DNA from: Methylicorpusculum sp.
GTDB taxonomy: Bacteria; Pseudomonadota; Gammaproteobacteria; Methylococcales; Methylomonadaceae
DNA length: 64,000 nucleotides
NCBI RefSeq assembly: GCF_030651835.1
Contig: NZ_JAUSBX010000094.1
Span: 20,109-84,108, forward strand
Direction of reading: 5' to 3'
Shown here: one piece after another, positions 57,040 through 64,000 of the stretch
Layout of the letters: each line of letters begins with the position of its first letter
How positions within the stretch are numbered: the stretch's first letter is position 1
Made by a program: the position numbers and the translations under genes
Notes under the pieces: generated by a model
Database searches by the model: none
What the model was told of the DNA's origin: nothing
Seen by the model: only the letters and a program-made list of their open reading frames with translations

Positions 57040-59652
57040 CTATTTTTTGTCCAAATCAAGCAAGCGGGCCAACCGCCCCCGGGCTAAAAACAACGGGTCA
57101 AAAATAGCCAGATGTAGCTTGGCCATGCAATAGCCTGTAAGTGCAATGGCAAACTTGATGACCCAGCTTCGCGCTTCTTCTTTCGGGTTTAACCATTTTA
57201 AAGCCGGAAATAATAAAGCGGCGACTAAACCCAGCAAAGCAATCATGGCTTTGCCTACCGAGATAGAAAAAAGCGTGTTATCCCATTGAGAAACTACCAA
57301 TTTAATCGATAGCCATAGGATCAAAACGGCGGCAACACCCGATACTATTTTAAGCCAGGGTATCAATTGCCAGGCTTTAAAGAATAATTCGCTCCCTACG
57401 TTTAATTGCAGTTCCAGATCTTTTCTTTTTGCTGACGCTTGCTCACCGGCTTCCTCAGCCAGAACTTCTTTCAATTTCAGGAATTCCCAGTCTCTTTGCG
57501 GTTCGGCATAAATATTAAAATCCCCCCACGTCCCCGGTTTACCCTCTTTTTTATGCTGCTGATCCAGGTCTTTTAACTGCTTGTCAGCCATCAAATAACC
57601 ACTGGCCATTAACGCATGGGCTTCCACTTCGGTAAATGAATCCAGATCAGTACGCAGGCCTGCAATTTTCTTTTGTAAATCCTTTGCGATGCCGTAAGAC
57701 GTTACTTTAGATGCCGGGATATCGGGCTTAGGGTCCTGACAGCCTATCCAATCCAAAGGTTTGGGGTCCAGTTCCTTTTGGGTATGAATAAAAAACACAC
57801 CATGCAATGCCCGGCTATCGAGGCGGCCCTGTAAATCCTGGTACTGAGATTCGCGCACCCTGTCCTGTAGCACCGAGACCGTTCGGAGCAAAACGCCGCC
57901 TGGATCTTCCGCAGGATCATAAGAATCGGGCATTTGACCGCTGGCGTCGCTGCACAAAATCAGCGTGCATCCTTCCGCCAGTAAGCCTTGTACGCCTTGA
58001 TTATCATAGACGCCGCCATCGACCAGCTTGACGGTACGGTCTTGATAAAGCTTGTCTAAAACCAAGGGTTCAAATAAACCGGGGACACATGAAGAAGCCG
58101 CCGCTGCATAACCCACCCGGAATTTTTTCAAGTGCTCGGGAGCCTGATAATAATAAAGGCGCCGGAACCGCTCGTTGCTGTCCACATCGATCAAGCCGGG
58201 CGGCTCACCCATCCAGGCTGCAGTGAAGAACCAGTTATGCCCGGAATTAAGCGACGTCGTATTTAATAACAACACCGGCACTTTGGCTCGACGCCGCCAG
58301 TTGTGGGCATTAGGTTTAAAGCTGTCACCCTGGAATCGGCCTTGTGCCGGTTTTACCAGCAAGTCAGGCATGGTGCGCGGCTGATCGTTTTTACCGTCAG
58401 CAACCTTAGAATACAAATTCGTTTCGTATAATTCGCCTAATTTATGACTGCGCGAATAGCTCTTGGAAAACAACATCCTGACATTGGCGGCAAAATCACC
58501 AAAGGCGCGCATCCTGATATTGGTTTCAACACCTTTCAGAAAATCATTTTGGAGTTTTTCGACAATATCCAGGTAATCGTTCTGACTCAATTTTTTTGCC
58601 GATTCTTCGAAAAGTTTCTGCACTTCCAGATAATACTGCATTCCTACAATACTGCCGCCCGAAACGGTAGACAAAACATCGACACCTCGCAAAGCATCGG
58701 CTTCCGCCAGTCTGGCCATGACCCCCAAATGGAAAAACGACGCACGAAAACCGCCGCCTGATAACGCCAGCCCCACTTTTCCACGATGACACACCAAAGC
58801 CTCAGCCGTTTCATCACCCAGCAGATGCTGCAACGTTTGCCACGCCTCATGCCAATCTTCTGGCTTTTGAGTTTCATCAGGCGCATCGATGTGCTGTTGT
58901 CGGGCAATCCCCACCCATTGCCGGAAGGTGGTTTGTAATTCCCATTCGTCAACACTGACTGATTGAGTCTTATCCAGCCATTGTGCCGCTTCGGCGTAGA
59001 GCCCCATGCCAAAGCAGGCTTCACCCACCGTCGCTAGAAACCAGTACTGATCGGCCAGCTCAGGATTTTTTTGCTGACTTGCTAATAGATGCTCTCGCAC
59101 CTTGTTCCGCAGATCCTTAGCTTCTTTGCGAAACTTAGGGGCTTCTCTGGATTTTAATCCACTTCTGGCTTCCAGGCCCTCCGCACGCGCCGCCAATAAA
59201 TCCAGCAAATACGCAGCATTGATACCCCCATATCCCATGTCTTGCTCAGGATTTCGTTCGAAAGCTGCACGATAAAAAGCCAGACTCTCATAGAGATGAT
59301 CAAGTTGACCGTCAAACTCCCACATTCTTTTATAAATAGCTCCGCCCATTGCCAGTGTTTCGGAATTCTTAGTGTCCGCGCTGCGCAATCCGACAGTCTC
59401 CAGCAATTCCAGCGCCGTTTTCAGCCGAGTTTTCGGATAGAGTTCTTCATCTTTGTAGGTACATAGCGCCAGTTGCTGGGTCACCCAGACTTCATCCGGG
59501 TATTCCCTCCGCGCTTTTTCCAGCAACTCACGCGCATCACCGAAATTTTGTTTGCTTTTATAGTCTCTAACCCTTGTTTTTAGTTCTTGAAGATCGGGTA
59601 GTTTCTCGCGATCAGATCCGGTTTGACCGCTTATTTCATTTGAATTAGCCAT
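57040..59652 (-). CDS. Patatin-like phospholipase with TPR N-terminus and C-terminal membrane helices
   Basis: The 870-residue protein has a TPR-like N-terminal region (about 10-260), a patatin domain with the oxyanion loop ALSGGGFRASFFHLG (about 297-310), nucleophile Ser in STVSGGSIVG (about residue 330) and catalytic Asp in LVDGGVYDNQG (about 544), and C-terminal hydrophobic helices (about 770-860). It is a candidate membrane-damaging effector that hydrolyses phospholipids. It is the last gene of a four-gene operon with SLOG-like, SIR2-TIR and STAND proteins, 32 nt after the STAND gene. Confidence 0.88.
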   Translation of the reverse strand: MANSNEISGQTGSDREKLPDLQELKTRVRDYKSKQNFGDARELLEKARREYPDEVWVTQQLALCTYKDEELYPKTRLKTALELLETVGLRSADTKNSETLAMGGAIYKRMWEFDGQLDHLYESLAFYRAAFERNPEQDMGYGGINAAYLLDLLAARAEGLEARSGLKSREAPKFRKEAKDLRNKVREHLLASQQKNPELADQYWFLATVGEACFGMGLYAEAAQWLDKTQSVSVDEWELQTTFRQWVGIARQQHIDAPDETQKPEDWHEAWQTLQHLLGDETAEALVCHRGKVGLALSGGGFRASFFHLGVMARLAEADALRGVDVLSTVSGGSIVGMQYYLEVQKLFEESAKKLSQNDYLDIVEKLQNDFLKGVETNIRMRAFGDFAANVRMLFSKSYSRSHKLGELYETNLYSKVADGKNDQPRTMPDLLVKPAQGRFQGDSFKPNAHNWRRRAKVPVLLLNTTSLNSGHNWFFTAAWMGEPPGLIDVDSNERFRRLYYYQAPEHLKKFRVGYAAAASSCVPGLFEPLVLDKLYQDRTVKLVDGGVYDNQGVQGLLAEGCTLILCSDASGQMPDSYDPAEDPGGVLLRTVSVLQDRVRESQYQDLQGRLDSRALHGVFFIHTQKELDPKPLDWIGCQDPKPDIPASKVTSYGIAKDLQKKIAGLRTDLDSFTEVEAHALMASGYLMADKQLKDLDQQHKKEGKPGTWGDFNIYAEPQRDWEFLKLKEVLAEEAGEQASAKRKDLELQLNVGSELFFKAWQLIPWLKIVSGVAAVLILWLSIKLVVSQWDNTLFSISVGKAMIALLGLVAALLFPALKWLNPKEEARSWVIKFAIALTGYCMAKLHLAIFDPLFLARGRLARLLDLDKK

Positions 59653-59684
59653 TTCATCCCCTCATTTATTATTATGTTTTCTGA

Positions 59685-61418
59685 TTATTGAAACGCATCC
59701 GTGGCGAACCATATTTCATACTGCCCCGGCATGATCGCTTTTGAATTTTCAAAACCGGCAATGTATTTGGTGGTCACGTTCGGAATTTTTTGTTGCAGCA
59801 ACACATCGGCAATAGCCTGAGCCTCCCCAGCTTCATTATTTCTGAAATACCTTACCTCCGTCGTTGAGGGCCCCGTAGCCAGTGTTTCTATACCCGGCAC
59901 CTTGTAATACCGGTCCATTAATAATTTCTGAATTTGACTGGCGGCTTGACGCTGGCTGTCATTTCGAATTTGCACATAAATAAGGGCTCCTTTTTTTATG
60001 CTGACCGACCGGTCAGGCGGAGCAATCGTCTGATTTAATGGCACCAGGAGCTGATCGCGTGAACGTTTTGCAATGGCTTCGGCCGTCTGGATGATTAACT
60101 CGGTCTTGGTTGAGCCTTCCCAGTGTTGCCAGCCGCTAAACGACACAACCACGAATATGGCGGCTAATGCCAACAGCCAGGCGCGCTTTATTTCCTTTTT
60201 AACACGTCGGCGTTCTTTGGCCTTACGCACCACGGAAACCAGACGATCATGAATCAATTCCACTCGCGGTGTACCCAGTTGCTGATCGATTCGCAGCAAC
60301 CGGTGCCGGTCGGTCAACTCGGTCAATTGTTTTTGGTTCAGCAAACCTTCGTCTAAAGCCAACTGAACCGGGTAACTGCTGCGATAACGGTCACCTTGAA
60401 TTAACCGGGTTTCAATGAATTCAGCGACGGAACGGTGCATTGAGGCAAGCGCATTGGCGTAATAGCTCTCCAGAATTTCCTGACCTTCGTTACGCAGCAA
60501 CTCCGCATCGATACACGGTGATTTTTTTACTTGCCGGCGCACATTTAACTGATAGCAGCACAAACTCAGTAAAACCGGCTCAATTGTAGAGTCTCCTTCG
60601 GTCTGTGATTTATCAAGGTTGCCGACAAAATCAACGATTTCTTCAGCCGCACCCTCCGCCAGAATGGCTGCTCCCGACTGAGACACGGCGCGAATAGCGC
60701 GTTCTCTGGATAGGGGTTTTAACTGGCACCAGCTTTTGAGTAACGAAGGAACATCACGCTCCCAGTTTTTCAGTGCCGGCAAAAAGTCCTCACGAAAAGA
60801 AAGTACGACCCGGTAATGTTGCGTGAGTAAATCCAGTTTTTCGATCAACAGCTTATCGAGATTCTGCTCGGCAAAATGAGCCGGTAATTTATTTTCTATC
60901 AAATCGGCTAAGCCATGGCATAAAACCTGAGGCTGTGATAAATCCGGATTGGCTCCGGCAAAAACTTCTTCAAACTGATCAAAAACAAAAACCGGTGTCA
61001 ATAATTGATTATCCGTACTCCAGATTTCCAGATCGCGCCGGTGCAGATAACACCAAAGATTTTCCCCAGCGGCAAAATCGGGACAGTCGGCTTTTGCGGA
61101 CTTCAAGGCTTCCTGAAACCAATAGGCGGCCTGATCAAGGAAAGGCATCGCTTCCACATTGGCCTTATTCAGCCGGATATAAACCGGTAAAAAATGTTCC
61201 TGACGTAATTTGGGAAACAAACCCGCTTGCAATAATGAGCTTTTACCTAACCCGGACTTTCCGTAGAGCACGATCAACGGTGATAAACGGATTAAACGCA
61301 ACAATTCCTGCGTCTCTTCTTCCCTGCCATAAAAGAAATGACGGGCGGTTTCATCATAAGTGGCCAATCCGGGCCAGGGATTTTGCGCATTCAACTGTAA
61401 ACTCTGATGAGGCATCAT
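59685..61418 (-). CDS. STAND-type ATPase with membrane helix
   Basis: ATG 61418 overlaps the TIR-gene stop by 4 nt and is preferred; a longer frame upstream would lie within that gene. The roughly 577-residue protein begins NPWPGLATYDETARHFFYGRE, the nSTAND1-type N-terminus, with Walker A LYGKSGLGKSSLL (about 50-60) and Walker B VFVFDQFEEVF (about 145). A winged-helix-like region follows, one membrane helix (LLALAAIFVVVSFSGW, about 412-428) and an extracytoplasmic domain (EVRYFRNNEAGEAQAIADVL) resembling the LytR_C fold. STAND ATPases act as signal-dependent switches; here it probably links sensing proteins to the patatin effector. The helix and outer domain are unusual for a simple immune switch. 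Confidence 0.82.
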   Translation of the reverse strand: MMPHQSLQLNAQNPWPGLATYDETARHFFYGREEETQELLRLIRLSPLIVLYGKSGLGKSSLLQAGLFPKLRQEHFLPVYIRLNKANVEAMPFLDQAAYWFQEALKSAKADCPDFAAGENLWCYLHRRDLEIWSTDNQLLTPVFVFDQFEEVFAGANPDLSQPQVLCHGLADLIENKLPAHFAEQNLDKLLIEKLDLLTQHYRVVLSFREDFLPALKNWERDVPSLLKSWCQLKPLSRERAIRAVSQSGAAILAEGAAEEIVDFVGNLDKSQTEGDSTIEPVLLSLCCYQLNVRRQVKKSPCIDAELLRNEGQEILESYYANALASMHRSVAEFIETRLIQGDRYRSSYPVQLALDEGLLNQKQLTELTDRHRLLRIDQQLGTPRVELIHDRLVSVVRKAKERRRVKKEIKRAWLLALAAIFVVVSFSGWQHWEGSTKTELIIQTAEAIAKRSRDQLLVPLNQTIAPPDRSVSIKKGALIYVQIRNDSQRQAASQIQKLLMDRYYKVPGIETLATGPSTTEVRYFRNNEAGEAQAIADVLLQQKIPNVTTKYIAGFENSKAIMPGQYEIWFATDAFQ

Positions 61419-62824
61419 GGCTTTTCTCCGCGGCGCAACTCGCGTATCAACTTGATCAAATGTTGACGCGTGCGGGCATCGGCCAATCCTCCCGGCGCAT
61501 GGCCGAAATCGATAGAGCCCGACCACTCTTGGGGCACGCGTTGATATCCTTGCGGGTTGTAGTCTTCATCGAGAATAACGGGGACGATAAATTCACGGCC
61601 GCTGATACCTTTACTTCTGTCGATGGCGGCATTCCATTCACGGTAAAAGAATTTTTCGTCAAAGCGGTCGGCAGCCGATGAAATCAGCGGCAAAAAGTAA
61701 CGGCAGGTGCGAATGCCGTCATAGATCAGTTTTTGAAAGTCGCCGCCCGGCTCTATTGCCGTCCGGTCAAACCAGATTTCATTGTCGGACAAGCCTTGTT
61801 CGCGCAAGGTTTGATACAGCTTTTCCGCTGCAGGTAAATCCGTGGCACGCGAGTAACTGATAAAAAACGCCACACTTGATGGATCAGGAGATTGAGTGCG
61901 ATTATCACTGCCGGACGGATGGGAGGATGGCGTGTTTCTGGCCGACCACCGGGTATACAATTCATCAACAAAGGCTTGCGGTGAGAGTTCGGTAATGATT
62001 TCAGTTTCCCGGCTGAAACCTTGCAAAAACAATGTCAATTCGGGCTGATTTTGCCCGTCATCCACCAGCCAGGCCCGGGTTTTCTTATCTGAAAGCCGGG
62101 TTTGATTGGTTAAGCGCAACAAGAACCGGCTGAACCAATCCGGGAAGTTCGTACCGAGAAACAGCAGGCCGCGTTGCTGCAACTCACCCAAAAAGCGAAG
62201 CGGCACATTGCTGCCCCGTGACAGCAGGTTATGCGTGTATTCCAGTGTATCTTCATCATGAATCGCAAATACCGGCGTCGATTGCATCTTTCCGAACAGA
62301 TACAGCAAATTGACTTCGCCCGGTTTCTTTAGCCAGTCAATCGTCAGATCGCCGGCTTCACTGGTGGGCAAATTGGGCGAATGCACTATTTCATTGACGG
62401 CGCTTCTCTTGCGCAAGGCTTGAGCCAGCAACATGTCCGGCGTCAAGGTCACCAGTAATCGAAACGAGGTGATGGCGGCCATCTTTTCAATCGCTGCGGG
62501 TAATTTAAAGCCGGGTTCTTTTCGTACCGCCTCCAATGCTTCCGCTATATCGCCATAAAGATCTTGAAGATTGACGGTCGGCTTAAGCAGCGTGACGACT
62601 TCGTGCAATTCCCTATGCGGCGTTAGACTGGCTGGGGCATTTATGCCGTAAAGATCCAGGACTCGCTTGGCGATACGCTGCTGCAGCGTTTGAACGGAGC
62701 CTTGATCTTGCCAGATCAGTAACTGAGAACCGATAACCGGCACCACCTGCCCTTCTTCTATGGCTTTCAGCAAGCGATTCCAAAAGCGATCGTCCAGATC
62801 ATTTTGTTTTTCCGCCACAATCAC
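61415..62824 (-). CDS. SIR2-like/TIR fusion protein
   Basis: The 469-residue protein has an N-terminal SIR2-like domain (about 1-290): VVPVIGSQLLIW, LVTLTPDMLLAQAL, NLLYLFGKMQ, LLFLGTNFPDWFSR. Compared with SIR2 enzymes (TTNYD, LHG) the catalytic Asn and His are replaced by Thr and Phe. The C-terminal TIR domain (about 315-465) is VAFFISYSRATDLPAA, EIWFDRTAIEPGGDF, and FFYREWNAAI with Glu at the NADase position. The TIR domain could hydrolyse NAD or make a signal; the SIR2 part may be a sensor or scaffold. It overlaps the STAND gene by 4 nt. Confidence 0.85.
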   Translation of the reverse strand: MIVAEKQNDLDDRFWNRLLKAIEEGQVVPVIGSQLLIWQDQGSVQTLQQRIAKRVLDLYGINAPASLTPHRELHEVVTLLKPTVNLQDLYGDIAEALEAVRKEPGFKLPAAIEKMAAITSFRLLVTLTPDMLLAQALRKRSAVNEIVHSPNLPTSEAGDLTIDWLKKPGEVNLLYLFGKMQSTPVFAIHDEDTLEYTHNLLSRGSNVPLRFLGELQQRGLLFLGTNFPDWFSRFLLRLTNQTRLSDKKTRAWLVDDGQNQPELTLFLQGFSRETEIITELSPQAFVDELYTRWSARNTPSSHPSGSDNRTQSPDPSSVAFFISYSRATDLPAAEKLYQTLREQGLSDNEIWFDRTAIEPGGDFQKLIYDGIRTCRYFLPLISSAADRFDEKFFYREWNAAIDRSKGISGREFIVPVILDEDYNPQGYQRVPQEWSGSIDFGHAPGGLADARTRQHLIKLIRELRRGEKP

Positions 62825-62887
62825 CCCCTCAAGGGTTAGGTTATCAAATTAAAACAGCATCAGGGACAAGTGCATCTTTAACATGAT

Positions 62888-63580
62888 TCACCACAATTTG
62901 CGAGTATCCAGCCAATAGACTTGCCCCTTGCTCGATTTTACCTCATTCACCATATGCGCTGTCCCTCCCGGATCATTGCTGCCTGTGCCATTCCACAAAC
63001 AGATAAACCGGACTTTTTCGACGCCGTAAGCCAGCGCGGTGTCCAGCAACCAGAGGTTACAGCGTTCATAAGGGTCTTCGTTTTCAGAGAGAGCCCCCAA
63101 TTCAGCCGGCGCGGATTTGATTTGAGCGTGAGGTTTAATGTTGAAATAGCGATTTTGCCAGAGTGGGCCACCGGTAATAACCGATTTTTGAAGGAATGTC
63201 GGCTCATCGAAGGGTTGCAGGAGTATGAGTTTGACGCCCCGGGTCAAACAGGCCTCGGCAAACAGGATATCGGCGCCGTTGGCGCCTTGGGTTAATGCCA
63301 GATCTTCAGGACCTGCGGAGAGGTTTTCCAATGTCTCGGCAATTTTTTGGGCGGCGATGGCTTCCATGTCTGCAGGAAAACGGGGCGTTGGCCGATCAGG
63401 TGCGTCTATCATATGTCCACTGAATAACAATACTTGCCGGGGACACCATCCGTTTTCTGTTTTTTGAACGTCAGTTAGGCACTCAACCGGTTTATCAATG
63501 ACGGCCTGGTTACCGGTCGTGGTTTCGTTGGTTTTTTGACTGGAGCCGAACGGCATGGCCGTAAAAATAGGTCGCTTCAC
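62888..63580 (-). CDS. SLOG-like Rossmann-fold protein
   Basis: GTG start at 63580, with GGAG five bases before. The 230-residue protein resembles the SLOG superfamily: VLLFSGHMIDAPDR, TQGANGADILFAEACLTRG and LILLQPFDEPTF match the pattern SGH..., GAxxGADxLFAEA, LLPF. It starts PIFTAMPFG. SLOG proteins bind or process nucleotide-derived ligands and often accompany TIR or STAND effectors. It is the first gene of the four-gene operon (63 nt before the SIR2-TIR gene), and is the probable ligand sensor or modifier. The subfamily is uncertain. Confidence 0.68.
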   Translation of the reverse strand: MKRPIFTAMPFGSSQKTNETTTGNQAVIDKPVECLTDVQKTENGWCPRQVLLFSGHMIDAPDRPTPRFPADMEAIAAQKIAETLENLSAGPEDLALTQGANGADILFAEACLTRGVKLILLQPFDEPTFLQKSVITGGPLWQNRYFNIKPHAQIKSAPAELGALSENEDPYERCNLWLLDTALAYGVEKVRFICLWNGTGSNDPGGTAHMVNEVKSSKGQVYWLDTRKLW

Positions 63581-63749
63581 CCGTTCTCCATCATGCCGCA
63601 GACATGTCAGTTGACTGGTTTTATAAGGTATTCGGAATTGTATCTTGAAAAGTTAAACTTTGACAGAATGGAAAAACTTCATCGTTTGGTGAAACCAATG
63701 AAAAGCCACCCTTGCAACGGAGTCACCCATTAGCCTGCCGTAGTCAATA

Positions 63750-63787
63750 AGCCAAAGAAATTCCTCAAGCATTTTTTGGCTTTTTTT
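63750..63787 (+). terminator. Terminator-like hairpin, plus strand
   Basis: AGCCAAA (63750-63756) pairs with TTTGGCT (63775-63781) and is followed by a run of seven T. No plus-strand gene of known function ends here; the frame at 63536-63733 has no recognisable features. Confidence 0.6.
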
Positions 63788-63993
63788 GAATTAACTGTCT
63801 TTAAGATCAATCACTTTAACCTGTTATTGAACCTGCGGACTTTGTGGTCGCGAGGTCCGAGAGTGTGGATAAGTTGTGGTCAGCAGGGAGGCTGTCCATG
63901 ACTTATCCACACGGCTCTGCTCGGACCGGTCCGCAGGACGCGTCCACAAGTCTGTCGGTTATTCCTCTAATGGTTTGCTCTGACAGTTAATTC
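63788..63993. mobile_element. 206-bp nested palindrome with two DnaA boxes
   Basis: Outer arms GAATTAACTGTC (63788-63799) and its exact complement (63982-63993) enclose successive inverted segments: CCTGCGGAC (63832-63840) against 63929-63937, GGTCCGAG (63854-63861) against 63920-63927, and TGTGGATAAGT (63864-63874) against ACTTATCCACA (63901-63911). The last pair contains two perfect DnaA boxes (TTATCCACA) facing each other. It resembles a MITE; a replication or DnaA-titration site is an alternative. Confidence 0.65.
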
Positions 63994-64000
63994 TCATGCC

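Noticed and set aside
63536..63733. 65-residue plus-strand frame before the orphan terminator
   Set aside because: It overlaps the start of the SLOG-like gene antisense and has no ribosome-binding site or recognisable domain.

Overview
The window looks like a chromosomal segment of a gammaproteobacterium, most plausibly a Methylococcales-type (methanotroph-like) organism. That placement is inferred from the PEP-CTERM-like exported proteins, the style of the chemotaxis and two-component genes, a complete bcs cellulose operon and several short nested-palindrome repeats; no methane-oxidation or rRNA gene is present to prove it. No tRNA, rRNA, CRISPR array or intact insertion sequence was seen.

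Layout. 1-7.4 kb: tail of a biotin-carrier protein, a lipoprotein with a 9-bp tandem repeat, a DUF502 / sodium-amino-acid symporter / FMN reductase operon, a PEP-CTERM-like protein preceded by a convincing c-di-GMP-I (GEMM) riboswitch, and phoB-phoR. 7.9-22.5 kb (all minus): one long chemotaxis operon, cheY-cheA-cheW-MCP-cheW-parA-STAS-cheR-cheD-cheB-MCP-STAS-RR/PP2C/kinase-MCP-like-ODP, joining a complete chemosensory pathway to an HsbR/HsbA-like partner-switching module and a di-iron oxygen-sensor-like protein. 23.2-35.3 kb (all plus): two-component and c-di-GMP genes: a six-PAS NarX-type kinase with its NarL-type regulator, a STAS protein, an ethylene-receptor-like membrane sensor fused to PAS-GGDEF-EAL, RR-HDOD, RR-PP2C, a decayed kinase, a decayed RR-HD-GYP gene and an RR-like histidine kinase. 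35.4-38.5 kb: an orphan soxB and a choice-of-anchor-A exported protein. 38.5-47 kb (minus): bcsABZC and a truncated response regulator. 47.3-50.8 kb: alr, dnaB and small genes. 51.3-56.8 kb: a LysM-FecR protein paired with a CHASE2-PAS-degenerate-GGDEF protein, a zinc-ribbon membrane protein and a small exported protein. 57-63.6 kb (minus): a compact four-gene operon, SLOG-like - SIR2/TIR - STAND ATPase - patatin phospholipase, with the architecture of an NAD/lipid-targeting immune or conflict system. The window ends in a 206-bp nested palindrome carrying two perfect inverted DnaA boxes.

How it works together. Much of the window is environmental sensing with c-di-GMP output: makers and breakers of c-di-GMP (GGDEF-EAL, the CHASE2 protein, a ruined HD-GYP), effectors (PilZ-containing BcsA), and an RNA sensor (riboswitch upstream of an exported surface protein). 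The most unusual items are the ethylene-type copper sensor on a GGDEF-EAL enzyme, the SLOG/SIR2-TIR/STAND/patatin operon, the c-di-GMP riboswitch, and the ODP plus soluble MCP-like hairpin embedded in a chemotaxis operon.
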